Assembly (NCBI GenBank): GCA_023614405.1
Contig: CM042684.1
Span: 531,882,682 to 531,946,681, forward strand
Origin: Avena insularis
Taxonomy: Eukaryota; Streptophyta; Magnoliopsida; Poales; Poaceae
DNA: 64,000 nucleotides
Direction: 5' to 3'
The position numbers and the translations under genes were made by a program. Below are positions 12,244 to 24,809 of the stretch, piece after piece. Under the pieces are notes generated by a model that was not told where the DNA came from, made no database searches, and was given only the letters and a program-made list of their open reading frames with translations. How positions within the stretch are numbered: position 1 is the first letter of the stretch; each line of letters begins with the position of its first letter.

Positions 12244-14145
12244 TGAAGGAGTTCGTAGCATGGAAAACAAAAAAAAATCTATCGCATGAACACATACAAG
12301 CCAAGATCTAATCTACGAGATCAGTGCGACGAGTTTGTAGAGTACTAAACCTCGTAGATCCAAAGTGTTTAACGATATCGGATTCTCGTGGGTGCTGTAG
12401 TCATTCACTTGCCGATCTCAAGATCGTGTATATGATCCTTCCGGTGCCACATTCTGGCAGTGCTTCCGCAGTCGGTCACACGTATGGTACTCAATGAAGA
12501 CCTTCCTCTCCCTTGTTCCAGCAAGCAGCGGAGGTTGTAGATCTCTCCTCGTGATTCCAGCAGCACGACGGTGTGGTGGTGGAAGTAGAGGGGAAATCCC
12601 ACAGGGCTTCGCCTAAGCCGGAGCGGGTATGGTGGAGTAGAGAGGGACCTTGGCAACTAGGGTTTAGAGGCCAAAGGATGGATGTGGCCGGCGACTAGGA
12701 GGTGTTAGGTGGCGGTGACTTTAGAGGAGCTCTAGGTGGCGGCAGCTTGAGAGGGGCGGTGGCCAACCTAGGGTTTCAAGGTGTGGTTCAAGGGGGCGCC
12801 CCTCCCCTCCTTTTATGGGAGGGAGAGGCGGCAAGGGGGAGGGGAGTCCCCCCCCAACTCCTCTTCCAAGGCCGGTGGCAAGGGAAGGGAGGAAACCTTC
12901 CCTAAGTGGGTTTCCTCTCCTTCCTCCACTAGGCAACCATTTGGGATTTGACTTTTCAAATTGGTGTTTGACTTTTTAAACTAGAGTTTGATTTCTCTCT
13001 TCCCATTGCCCAGGAAAGTGACCTAGGACATGATGCAACCATTCCACATTTGCATGACACATCCATGTACCCTTCCCACTCTGGAGTGGTGGACCTTCTA
13101 GAACCTTCTAGAAGATTTCGGTGAAAAGACTGAAAACATCTCTGAACTCCGGAATTGGACTTTCCTTATATGAATATTATTCTCTAGACCATTCCGGATC
13201 TCCTCTTGATGTCCTGGATCCAATCCAAGACTCCGAACAACATTCGGTCTCATTACTCATATTCCATATCTACTAAACAACATCGAATCCTTAAGTGTGT
13301 CTCCCTACGGTTTGTGAATAAGGCAGACATGATCGAGACTCTTCTTAGATCAATAACCAATAGAGGAATCTACAAATTCATATGGCTCCCACATATTTCT
13401 ACGATGGCTTTGTGATCGAATGAACCATTTACATACGATACCAATTTCCCTTTGTCTCGCGATACTTTACTTATCCGAGGTTTGATCGTCGGTATCTCTG
13501 CATACCTAGTTCAACCTCGTTACCGATAAGTACTCTTTACTCGTTCCTGTGATATGTGATCCCTTGTGAACCACTCACATTCTTGAAAGCTAATTGGATG
13601 ACATTCCACCGAGAGGGCCCAGAGTATATCTATCTGTCATATGGATGGACAAATCCCACTCTTGATCCATGTGCCTCAACTCATACTTTCAGAATACTCA
13701 ATGCCACCTTTATAGCCACCCAGTTATGAAGTGGTTTTTGATGTCATCAAAGCATCCCTCCGGTGATGGTGATTAACATGATCTCATGGTCGAAGGATTT
13801 AGGTTACTATGTATCTGAAAGCTTATAACAAGTGAACTATTTTAAATGACTTGATCTTTATGCTACGCTTAATTATAGGAGTATGTCCATCACATCATTC
13901 TCCTAATGATATGACCTTGTTGTTAATAACATCTCAATGTTCATGATCAGGAAACCATGATCATCTATTAACCGACAAGCTAGTTTAATAAGAGGCTTTA
14001 CTAGGGACTCTTATATGTTCACAAACCACACAAGTATTAATGTTTCTGGTTAATACAATTATAGCATGGGATGTAAACATTTATCATAAACATGAAGATA
14101 TGATAATAATCACTTTATTATTGCCTCTTGGGCATATCTCCAATA
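12244..14145 (-). repeat. 3' LTR of Copia-2
   Basis: Begins TGAAGGAGTTCG and ends with TA, a decayed CA, at 14145 next to the polypurine tract. On the minus strand CATAAAAGGAGGGG near 12810-12825 is the likely TATA region, set in a GC-rich block. It matches 19181-21081 throughout. Confidence 0.92.
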
Positions 14146-14165
14146 GTCTCCCACTTGCACTAGAG
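14146..14165 (-). other. Polypurine tract of Copia-2
   Basis: Minus-strand AGTGCAAGTGGGAGAC, the same as at 1362, directly inside the 3' LTR. Confidence 0.8.
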
Positions 14166-17100
14166 TCAATAATCCAGCTTCAAACCTTTTTTGCATTCAA
14201 CACCTATGGCTTTCCGGTGTTATATATACACGATTGCTAGTGGTTAACTTAATCTTTGGATCTGACACTTTTAGGTCTGTGTGTAATTGCATGTCTTTGC
14301 GTCTCTACGCATCACTCATTCTCCAATGAGATGGCATTGTATAATTTTGGTCCTTTGGTGAGATCTTTAGTTCCTTGGGGTTAAAACATGTTGATAATAT
14401 TGTCATACAATATATCTTCATAGTACTATCCCGCTGTGAACCACACCTAGTTTGATTACAAACTACTTGACACAAATGCCCTCTTTAGATATTACAATAA
14501 TAGTCATATACTTAGCCTTTTGTTGTAGTATCCGTCACAATGTCTTAACTTTGGAACTCATCCAAATCCATCATGGAATCTCCTTTCCATTACATTGTGC
14601 CACTCATAGTTTAAATTTGAGATAAACTTAATTTTTACTTTGTGACAAAACTAGTATCAATGTAATACTTTACAATAAACTATCTATCTATTTGTCACCT
14701 CTACAAAAATAACATATTCTTAGTTCTTCCAAAAGATCATAAGAATATCTTTACTATCGTCGAATAATCATCTTATGAATCATTCTGGTATATGCTCACA
14801 ACATTTAGAGCATAGGACATATCTGGATGTGTACACATCACAGTATGATTAATCAAAAAATACTCTTTGTGATTTCATTCACCAAGTATAAAAATACTTG
14901 AATCTTTGTTTCACTTATCAAGTGTCGATACACTTGAATTTTGATTTAATCCTTTCTGTGTGGCAAGAACCTTTATTGTCATTTCCATATTGAACTTTAT
15001 TCAATATCTCATCTATGTATATTTGGCACAACCATATTAGCGTCTCAATCTATCCATATAGATATTGATGCCAAACATTTAGGTTTTTCCTAAGACTTTC
15101 ATCGAGATGAAAATCTTTAACTTGTGTCAATAAAGATACATCATTTCCAATCAACAATATGTCTTTCACATAATGCATTAGAAATATGTCTTAGCGCTCC
15201 CACTTAATTTCTTGCAAATGCAAGCATCTTCACCGTCTCCGATGAAATTAAAACCTTTTAACAGTTTCATTACGGTGAAGATTCCAACTCCGTGATGCTT
15301 ACTTCAACCATTGAAGTATACATGCTCTTTTAGCATCCTTTGAATCAACAAAACCCTTTGGATCATGTCATGTACATGTCCTACATAACAATTCTATTAG
15401 AAGAACTTTGTTTTGTTTATTCAACTACCATATAACAAAATTATATGTAGTGATTGCTACATTAATCCGTCTAGACTAAATATCGCTATGAAAGATCAAA
15501 TCTTGTCATAGTCAACCTTTTGAACACCGTCATAAACTCTTTTACCGACATGTCGACTATTTCATAGATGTGAAACATCCATATCTATTTATAGATCCAA
15601 ATACGACCGATAGGTTTTTACACCTTTTCAGAGGGTCTTCCAAGTTCAAAGCTTGATTTCTCGTGTATGGAACTATCACGGATTTTCTGGCTTCAAGCCA
15701 TTTGACGGAGTCAGGGCCCATCATCACTTCTTTGCATGTAGTTGGTTCATCATTGTCAAATAATGATTTAACTCTAAAATCTTGGTATTTGATTGTTTAT
15801 CCAACCTACTTGGTTCAATAGGAACTTAGACCTCCGTGACCACAACCTTTGAGACATGTGATCCATGAGCATTGTTGCTGCCTTTGGAACATTTTCTGGT
15901 GCTGTGTAACTCAGCACATATAGCTAAGGTTCTTTTAACTTTATCAAAGTTCTATTGTCCTCCCACTTAACTTTTCACGAAAAAATTCCTTCTTAAGAAA
16001 CTTGACGTTCTAAGCGACAAACACTCTTGTCATCGGTGTTATGGAGGAATACCCAATGGTTATTCAAAATAACCTACAAAGACATGCTCATCCAACTTTG
16101 GTTGTAAACATTTACTTATGTCTAGCATACCAATGTTTAAGAAAGGACAACTTGGGTTTTACCCCAAACCATAACTTTATAATGTGTCATTTCAACGGAT
16201 CATGATGGAGCTCTTTTTAGTGAAAAAGTGGTAGTCTCTAAAGCTTTAATCTTTAAAATATAATGGCAGTTTTATAAATTACACCTTTGATCTTACCATG
16301 TCAAACAAGGTTTCATTACATATCTTGAACACTTCATACTAGTATGGTGTTTTTGGGAAACATAAATCTATGGAATGATTCCTCAAATCTTAGATGTTTT
16401 TGCTAAACTTGTAACTCAAATATCTTCCTTTATGATCTTATCATAAATTCTTTATTTTCTTGTTACATTGATTTTCCACTTCATCTTGAAATTCTTTGAA
16501 CTTTTCAAATGTTTCACACTTCATCCTCATTAAGTAAATATTCATATATTCACTCAAATTTTCGGATAAAGCATATGAAGTTGAAATACATCGCTGTTGA
16601 CTACACATAATGCACTTCATACAACAATATGTACAAGTTCCAATAAGCTAGTCATTCGTTCCCTTTTGGCCTATGAACAGAGTTTTAATTATCTCTAGGA
16701 AAGTTTCACAAGCGTCATTTGATCAAAAATCAAAAGACTCCAAGATTCCATCAATCATGGAGTTTCTTCATGTTTTCTTTCCAATATAATTTAAATGGTG
16801 ATGCCACTTCCTAAGTGATCTTTCAATCATTTGTCTTTTGACATTTTTAGCATTAGTTTTATGGATGTGATTTCTCCAACTAGACTTGTATATCATCCAT
16901 GTATTATGGAATACGGAAATTATTTGAACAACCTTTTGTTCTCATAATACCTGATCAAAACAATTCTTGAAGGCAAGCTTTGATATCAACGTGAAACACA
17001 ATAACACTTTATTTGTTTTTCGATGAATATCATCACTTATTATCTTGCTAGTTACTTTAGGCCATTGTAGTTCATGAATTGTGTTGTTTTGAATAACAAT

Positions 17101-19165
17101 TCACACCAACAAATTCAGTATCAAATACTCAAGAACTACATTGTTTAACAAGCAAAGAATATAGCCATAACATGTATATCATCTATATACCTAAGCTGAA
17201 CAATTCAAGTCTTTTCTTTTCTGCCAAATATTTCTTAGATTTCTCTTTCAACATTTCCTTTTCTTTTAAAAGAATCTATCAACATTAATAGTGGCGTCAT
17301 ACACATGACACATAGTCCAAAGCGTGTATAGTCAAATATTAATGTCTTTGGACTTGCACTTTGAAGTAGATCACCATCATCAAATGTTTGGCATTCTTTT
17401 GAATTCCATTCTTTAGTAATCTTTTAGTGTAGTAAACATTTTACCTACATCTTATATTCATCCTTATCATGGCAATTTTCATGATCAAGCTACTTTAGCT
17501 TATAACGGTGAATCGCGAGTATAATATTGCTCTCCAAAACCTTTTGGAGGATTAGGACGACCAGCGTCTCCAACCTTTTGCAAATTCCCATCAAACATGA
17601 GAACATAAATTTTTCCATATTATACTCTATCATGTTGCAGCCAATACATCGTTTCAGATATCGCAATATCTTTAACACATGATGGTTTCTGAAACAATTC
17701 TTTCCACTCCCCGATAACCTTGATATTAAAACAAACTTTTGAATATCAAAAAATCATGGAAACAATCATGATACTTATGTACTAACACTGGAATTGTTAC
17801 TCTTGATTTAATACTAATTATCAAACTTCATGGAGTAAACGGAACTAGCTGAAAGTTTGCAATAGGACTTTTAAACTTTAGATTGACACTCAAAACAATA
17901 TGATACCATTTCGTAAAGTTTCTATCCAGAATTCTATACTTCTATTATCTTAATTAAAACTAAGCGTAAGGTGGTGAACGGATGCCAATGACTACAACAA
18001 CTATGCAAATTCACTTTGATTTAATTTATGATAAATTGTGTTCAACTTTTAATCATATTATTATATGAACTCCCACTCAAAACAACATCCCTTGAGTTGT
18101 TTTAGTGATTACATGAACCAAATCCACTACACCAAGTCTGATCATCACGAGAGATGATGTAGCTTCAAAGGCGAATAATCAACATGTTCATCATATCATC
18201 CATATGACTCATGCTCTACCTTTCGGTATTCTGTGTTCCGAGACCATGTCTATACATGCTAGGCTCGTCAGGGTTAACCTTAGTAGCCGCATGTGCAAAT
18301 CTGGCTTGCACCCGTTGTATGCACACGTAGAATCTATCACACCCGATCATCACGTGATGCTTCGAAACGACGAGTCTTAGCAACGGTGCCTACTAAGGAC
18401 GAACACTTTATTACTTAATATTTAGTTAGAGGGATCATCTTATAATGCTACCGTCACGATCTAAGCAATACAACATGCATAAAAGGATTAACATCACATG
18501 CAATTCATAATATGTGATATGATATGGCCCTTTCTTCTTGTGCCTTCAATCTCCATCTTCAAGCACGAACATAATCTCCATCATCACCGGCGTGTCGTCA
18601 AGGTCAATGGCGCCGCTCCATGGTTGTCGTCCACCAGCATCAACTATTACAACTACTTTGAATAATAGACACGCAGGTCATAAACGAAATTTAAAGACAA
18701 CCATAAGGCTCCTGCCGGTTGCCAACTTACAATAAGGATCATTGCATACATAATGTATAATCACAATCATGGCCATATCACATCACAACACAAGCCCTGC
18801 AAAAACAAGTTAGATGCCTCTAATCTTTCTTTGCATGTTTTATGTGGCTGGGGCTTTCGCATAAGAACCGTTCTAACTTACGAACATGAACCACAACGTT
18901 GATACTAGTATTGTCAATCGCCCGTTGTAAATTGAAACTTCACTATGGTGGGAGAGACAGACACCTACAAAGCCACTTGTGCAATACAAGTCGCACGTTG
19001 AGCGAGGAGCAAGTCTCAAGAATGATGTCATGTAATGTTAGCCCAGGCCACTTCATCCCACCATCCCGCAAGATGCAAAGTACACAAAAATCAATCAACA
19101 ACAAAATCATCAACGCCCACAACAACCATTGTGTTCTACTCGTGCAACAGGTCTATGCATAAACA
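14166..19165 (-). pseudogene. Copia-2 internal region with decayed pol
   Basis: No ORF above about 90 codons in 5 kb. The RT remnant at about 15000-15530 has the family pieces SWNLHRNETV-like and YVKDILLIGND. The YVDD-to-YVKD change is at 15164-15166 and a TAA stop is at 15299-15301, at the same two codons as in Copia-1. The 5' leader near 18060-18560 matches Copia-1 and, more loosely, Copia-3. I could not place gag, protease or integrase boundaries. Confidence 0.75.
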
Positions 19166-19166
19166 C

Positions 19167-19180
19167 AACTCTGATACCAC
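19167..19180 (-). other. Primer binding site of Copia-2
   Basis: The minus strand reads GTGGTATCAGAGTT right after the 5' LTR, close to the initiator-Met tRNA complement TGGTATCAGAGC. Confidence 0.85.
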
Positions 19181-21081
19181 TGAAGGTGTTCGTAGCATGG
19201 AAAACAAAAAAATCTATCGCATGAACACACACAAGCCAAGATCTAATCAACGAGATCGGTGCAACGAGTTTGTAGAGTACTAACCCACGTAGATCCAAAG
19301 CGTTTAACGAGATCGGATTCTCGTGGGTGATGTAGTCGTTCACTTGCCGATCTCAAGATCGTGTAGACGATCCTTACGGCGCCACGTTCCGGCAGCACTT
19401 CCGCAGTCGGTCACACGTACGATACTCGATGAAGACCTTCCTCTCCCTTGTTCTAGCAGGCAGCAGAGGTTGTAGATCTCTCCTCGTGATTCCAGCAGCA
19501 CGACGGTGTGGTGGTGGAAGTAGAGGGGAAATCCCGCAGGGCTTCACCTAAGCAGGAGCGAGTATGGTGGAGTAGAGAGGGCCCTTGGCAACTAGGGTTT
19601 AGAGGCCAAAGAATGGAGGTGGTCGGTGGCTAGGAGGTTCTAGGTGGTGTCGACTTTAGAGGAGCTCTAGGTGGCGGAGGCTTGAGAGGGGAGGCGGACA
19701 ACCTAGGGTTTCAAGGTGTGGTGCAAGGGGGCGCCCCTCCCCTCCTTTTATGGGAGGGAGAGGCGGCAAGGGGGAGGGGAGTCGTCCCCCAACTCCTCTT
19801 CCAAGGCCGGCGGCAAGGGGAGGAAGGAAACCTTCCCTAAGTGGGTTTCCTCTCCTCCCTCCACTAGGCAACCATGTTTGGATTTGACTTTTCAAATTGG
19901 CGTTTGACTTTTCAAACTAGAGTTTGATTTCTCTCTTCCCATTGCCCAGCCAAGTGATCTAGGACATGATGCAACCATTCCACATTGGCATGACACGTCC
20001 ATGTACCCTTCCCACTTCGGAGTGGTGGACCTTCTAGAACCTTCTAGAAGATTCTGGTGAAAACACCGAAAACATTTCTGAACTCCGGAATTGGACTTTC
20101 CTTATATGAATCTTATTCTCCGGACCATTCCGGATCTCCTTGTGATGTCCCGGATCCAATCCGAGACTCCGAACAACATTCGGTCTCTTTACTCACATTC
20201 CATATCTACTAAACAACATCGAATCCTTAAGTGTGTCTCCCCACGGTTCATGAATTATGCATACATGATCGAGACTCTTCTCCGATCAATAACCAATAGA
20301 GGAATCTGGAAATTCATATGGCTCCCACATATTTCTATGATGACTTTATGATCGAATGAACCATTTACATACGATACCAATTTCCCTTTGTCTCACGATA
20401 CTTTACTTATCCGAGGTTTGATCGTCGGTATCTCTGCATACCTAGTTCAACCTCGTTACCGATAAGTACTCTTTAGTCGTTCCTGTGATATGTTATCCCT
20501 TGTGAACCAGTCACATGCTTGCAAGCTAATTGGATGACATTCCACCGAGAGGGCCCAGAGTATATCTATCTGTCATATGGATGGACAAATCCCACTCTTG
20601 ATCCATGTGTCTCAACTCATACTTTCAGAATACTCAATGCCACCTTTATAGCCACCCAGTTACGAAGTGGTGTTTGATGTCATCAAAGCATCCCTCCGGT
20701 GATGGTGATTAACATGATCTCATGGTCGAAGGATTTAGGTTACTATGTATCTAAAAGCTTATAGCAAGTGAACTATTTTAAATAACTTGCTCTTTATGCT
20801 ACGCTTAATTATAGGAGTATGTCCATCACATCATTCTCCTAATGATATGACCTTGTTGTTAATAACATCTCAATGTTCATGATCAGGAAACCATGATCAT
20901 CTATTAACCAACAAGCTAGTTTAACAAGAGGCTTTACTAGGGACTCTTATATGTTCACAAACCACACAAGTATTAATGTTTTCGGTTAATACAATTATAG
21001 AATGGGATGTAAACATTTATCATAAACATGAAGACATGATAATAACCACTTTATTATTGCCTCTTGGGCATATCTCCAACA
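19181..21081 (-). repeat. 5' LTR of Copia-2
   Basis: TGAAGGTGTTCG at the left and CATATCTCCAACA at the right give the canonical TG...CA ends. It is the promoter LTR in the element sense, with the CATAAAAGG-type box near 19745-19755. Confidence 0.93.
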
Positions 21082-21457
21082 GAACTTACAACATATTGGT
21101 CAAATTATCTTTGTATGTTCCATTAATACTAATGGTCTGGAAGACTCCTATTGCCATCATCAAGTGGAAGTAAAATTATACACAAGCCATTCATATATCT
21201 AATAAGAGAAACACAAACTCAATAATGCTCCATATATGATAATAAACTCAGAATTTCATAAAAGGGATCGACTATTCCTGAAGGGAATTCTAATGATGCA
21301 AACTTTATTTCTAAGTTCAAACTAATGCAAAGCTAAAATAGTAATGTAAAACTTATAAGATAGATTACAAGGTCTTAAAGATCTCCCCAAGCTTGGAATC
21401 AACCTAGGCAGGATCAAATAATCCCTCGCGATTATTTGATACCATGATTATTGTAGA
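21082..21457 (-). other. Athila-1 3' noncoding region, proximal part, with internal polypurine motif
   Basis: AT-rich, no ORF. At 21383-21396 the minus strand reads CCAAGCTTGGGGAG, nearly the same as the terminal polypurine tract at 11590-11605. It lies about 60 bp after the 3' ORF stop and, with Copia-2 removed, about 0.95 kb before the terminal tract. Confidence 0.65.
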
Positions 21458-22204
21458 TCACTGTGGCGCCATGGCGTGTAACACCGCGGTGCACAGCTTC
21501 TTGTTGGTATCCTCTAGAGCAGTGATGCGGCTATAGCACCTGTGCAAATCATATTGCAAAGTGTCCATTTTATCTGTGAGTTTAGTCACCAATGGGATAC
21601 GATCATCCTTCTTCTCTATCTCCTTGAGACGGTGACGGACTTCAACGCGATGGAGTAGCTCCTGCTTCTGATATATCTCCAGTGCTCGCACGCGGTCTTT
21701 GGTCCTGGGAACAACTTCTTCTTCCTCATCCATAATTGATGGATCGGGGAAGTAGAAGCCGTACTTTCACTCTTCTTGAGGCTTCACCCTTATACGAGCA
21801 CCAATTGTAGGCTTCGAGAGTGATACCGTCGCTTCCTTGCTGGCACCTGCACTAATATTAGGGAATTCCTTACGCATGTGTGGCCTGGGGTCCGTGGTGA
21901 TGAAATTGACCGTCTAAACACGCCCTTTTCCATGCGGCTTGTGACCTTCTCTCTCTTGTTGAGCTCTCTTCATTACCGCCCAGTTGATCTCCGAGGGATA
22001 ATAGACATCACGACAGATGTAGATGTCACTCCAATCTTCATCGGGATCGCTGTTGTAGAAGCTTGGCTCGACGTACTCCTTGTACCTCAGGCTAAACCTC
22101 TCCACCTCCTCGTCACCGTCCTCCATGGACGGGCTGCGAGGGCGGTCCCTGGAAGGAGCAATGAGACCCAGGGGTTTCCCACGGCCTGGGACGGGATATG
22201 GCAT
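21458..22204 (-). pseudogene. Athila-1 3' ORF (env-like position), unknown product, two stops
   Basis: One minus-strand frame of about 249 codons runs from ATG at 22202-22204 to the stop at 21458, broken by two stops (after 21914 and before 21733). The N-terminal half is Arg/Pro-rich, then acidic and aromatic (SDPDEDWSDIYICRD). The C-terminal third is charged with heptad-like spacing (about 21480-21700), suggesting a coiled coil. I see no signal peptide or membrane segment, so an envelope role is not supported. It occupies the place where some Athila elements have an extra ORF. I do not recognise the family. Confidence 0.6.
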
Positions 22205-22252
22205 GACTAGATTGGTTCCTGGTGATTATGATTAGAGAGAAACACAATGGAA

Positions 22253-22264
22253 GTATATAAGGGG
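22253..22264 (-). promoter_or_regulatory. TATA-like box before the Athila-1 3' ORF
   Basis: On the minus strand CCCCTTATATACTTCC lies about 50 bp upstream of the 3' ORF ATG. The core TATATACTTC also occurs before the 3' ORF of Athila-2 (53675-53684). The TATACGG array lies about 110 bp further upstream. An internal promoter is inferred from motif and spacing. Confidence 0.5.
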
Positions 22265-22370
22265 GTCAGAGGTCGGTAAAACTTGCGAGAAACACCAAAG
22301 TTATGCCCAAGAAAAGAATCTTAATGAAACAGGGAAAGAAATCACGGATTTGGAAAAGTCCAGCTGTGTA

Positions 22371-22810
22371 ACGACCAACTATACGGGCGCGACCCGTATA
22401 GTTCCGGCCGTATAGTTATTCCCGAGCAGATATTTCCAAAATATCTCGAGTCCAGGTCGGTTAGGTTACTGACTTGGAACCGACATTTTTTTATATATAT
22501 CATAATAAACAAAAAAGAACGGAGCAGCCAGAAGGTTTAACGACCAACTATACGGCGGGAGGTTTTTTCTCCGGCCATATAGTTGCGGTCGTATAGTTTC
22601 CAGCTACCGAAAAATTTCACGACGAAGATACAGAGAGTTTAACGACCAACTATATGGTGGGAGGATTTTCTTCGGCCGTATTGTTGCGGTCATATAGTTT
22701 CCAGCCATCGAAAAACAATTTCGCGAAGAAGGTACAGAAGGTTTAACGACCAACTATACGGCAAGAGGATTTTCTCCGGCCGTATAGTTGCAGCCGTATA
22801 GTTGGTAAAA
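22371..22810 (-). repeat. TATACGG hairpin array of Athila-1 (four copies, about 103-bp period)
   Basis: Copies begin near 22377, 22546, 22648 and 22752; the last three are spaced 102 and 104 bp. Read on the minus strand each has AACTATACGG pairs, then GCCGTATAGTTGGTCGTTAA, so it can fold into an 11-bp stem. The array lies between the pol stop and the 3' ORF. In the LTRs of this element the same motif is on the opposite strand. The same array with the same period is found in Athila-NA. Confidence 0.85.
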
Positions 22811-22900
22811 ACCTTCAGAAACTTCAGAAAAACATGAGGAATTTAAAGGTAAAAATTTAGGAGTAAAATTTGTGAAAACAAATCACTTATTTAGAGAAAT

Positions 22901-22924
22901 AAAACTTACCTTGTACTTACCGTT
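22901..22924 (-). other. Two candidate splice donors just after the Athila-1 pol stop
   Basis: On the minus strand ACGGTAAGTA and AAGGTAAGT occur 7-20 nt after the pol stop at 22928-22930. Both match the plant 5' splice consensus well. Splicing from here toward the 3' ORF would remove the hairpin array. A weak acceptor-like CACCAG lies near 22221. Use of these sites is not shown by sequence alone. Confidence 0.4.
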
Positions 22925-22927
22925 TAT

Positions 22928-23812
22928 CTAGTTGGGGGTGACAAGCTCCTCCAACAGCAAGGACTTCTTCTCTATTGGAGGAATTGACCTTAGCTCTTCT
23001 AATAATTCTGCAAAATGAAAATCACCAGGACCAAAGTTCCTTTCAATAAGATTGGTGCCTTGCTGGGCAAATATGGATACTACATCCAATGTCTTTATTT
23101 CTTGCCTCTGCATAATCTGCAACTCAAATTCTTGAAGTAAAAGGATCCAATGAACCAGTCTTGGCTTATGATCCTTCCTCTCAAGGAGTTCTTTTCAACC
23201 ATCACGATCTGTATGAACTCTTACTTTTGCATCGACTATATAAGAACAAAATTTATTGCAAGAGAAAAATACAGCAAAAAGTTCTCTTTCTTCCTTAGGA
23301 TAATTCTTTTGAGCACCATTAGGAGTTTTACTAGCATGATTTATAATATTAAATCTGCGACCTATATGTTGTCCCAGACTTACTCCTATAGCATCATCAT
23401 TAGCTTCACATATTAAATCAAAAGTCATATCCCATATAGGTGGTTTAATGATAGGAGCATGGGATAAAGCATATTTCAGTTTATCAAAGGCAATAAGGCA
23501 TTTATCATCAAAATTAAATCTTACTCCCTTTTGTAAAAGGTTAGTCAATGGTTTAGAAATTCTAGAGAAATTTCTAATAAACCTTCTATAAAAACCCACA
23601 TGACCAAGAAAACTTCTTATACCTTTTATATCCCTAGGTTGTGGCATTTTCTCTATTGCTTCAACCTTTGCTCTGTCTACTTCAATACCCTTACCTGATA
23701 CCTTATGTGCAAGGACTATACCTTATTTGACCATAAAATGGCACTTCTCCCAGTTTAGAACAAGATTAGTTTCTTTGCAACGCTGCAAAACCCTTATGAG
23801 ATTATCCAAGCA
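22928..23812 (-). pseudogene. Athila-1 RT C-terminus, RNase H and altered pol end
   Basis: The frame is shifted relative to the upstream RT. From about 23700 it has the RT connection ([18 protein letters not shown]), then RNase H with CEANDDAIGVSLGQ, where the family has CDASD, and ELFAVFFSCNKF, then WILLLQEFELQI. A stop interrupts at 23193. After RNase H, where integrase should follow, the protein runs only to LLLEELVTPN and stops at 22928. RNase H removes RNA from the RNA/DNA hybrid during reverse transcription. The first Asp of its active site appears to be Glu. Confidence 0.8.
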
Positions 23813-23813
23813 A

Positions 23814-24804
23814 CTAGTAAACAAAGGTCCAATAGACAGAGAAGTCATCCATAAATACTTCCATTATCAGTTCTATAAAATCCGCAAAAATAGCAATCAT
23901 GCATCTTTGAAAAGTAGCTGGAGCATTACATAAACCAAAATGCAAACATCGGTAAGCATGTAAACCATAAAGACTAATGAATGTTGTTTTAAGTTGGCCA
24001 TCAGGATGAACAGCTATTTGGGAAAAACCAGAGTATCCATCCAAGTAACAAAAATGAGTGTGGTTTGCTAACCTCTCTAAAGTTTGATCTATGAACGGTA
24101 AAGGGTAGTGATCTTTCCTAGTTTCTTTATTCAATTTCCTGAAATCTATACACATCCTATGTCCAACAATAGTTCTAGTAGGTATCAATTCATTGTTTTC
24201 ATTAGGAACAACAGTAAAGCTACCCTTCTTAGGAACACAATGAACAAGACTTACCCATTCACTTTCTTTTACACGATAGATTATACCTGCATCCAGTAGG
24301 TGTACTATTTCTTTTCTTACCGCCTCCTTCATTTCGGGCTTCAGTCATCTATTGAATTCTGCAATAGGTTTAGCACCTTCCTCCATGAATATTCGATGGA
24401 TGGCTATCATGGGACTAATGCCCTTCAAATCATCCAATGGGTACCCAAAGGCCTTGCGATGCTCCTTAAGTACTTTCATGAGTTCTTCTTCTCCATCCCC
24501 TGAAAGTTTAGCACTAATAATAACATAGAATTTATTTGTATCATCCAAAAATCTATATTTAAGATTATCTGGTAAAGTCTTCAATTCTGGGGGCGGTAAT
24601 TCCTCGTCCCCTCTCTTTTCTGGCTCTTCAAAAGCCTCATCAGTTGGAGGCCCTAAAATGGGAAGTGAATCGAATTCACTTTATAATTCTTCTAGGGACT
24701 TGTCCTCCATAATTATTTCTTCATAGTTTGAGTCTTCATCTGCTTCTTCTACTTGATTACTAAAGAAGAGAGCTGCCATTTCCTCAATAGTTTTTCCTTT
24801 CTCT
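23814..24804 (-). pseudogene. Athila-1 reverse transcriptase
   Basis: Same frame as the upstream gag-protease, with a TGA at 24345 where the family has Arg (CGA to TGA fits), and an earlier stop near 24681. Motifs in order: [79 protein letters not shown] and the catalytic FMDDFSVYW near 23836-23862. This is a typical Ty3/Gypsy RT with both catalytic Asp kept, but the reading frame breaks right after the box. Confidence 0.88.
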
Positions 24805-24809
24805 TCTTC

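Larger units (their letters stand above)
12244..21081 (-). mobile_element. Copia-2: Angela/BARE-like element nested in Athila-1
   Basis: LTRs of about 1.9 kb lie at 12244-14145 and 19181-21081. The polypurine tract at 14146 and primer site at 19167-19180 show minus orientation. Flanks are CAACT (12239-12243) and GAACT (21082-21086), a 5-bp duplication with one mismatch. The interior aligns with that of Copia-1 and carries the same RT defects. Confidence 0.92.

Noticed and set aside
22371..22810. CRISPR-like array
   Set aside because: The repeats are long, diverged and lie inside a plant retrotransposon, and the intervals are related to each other. There are no spacers or cas genes.
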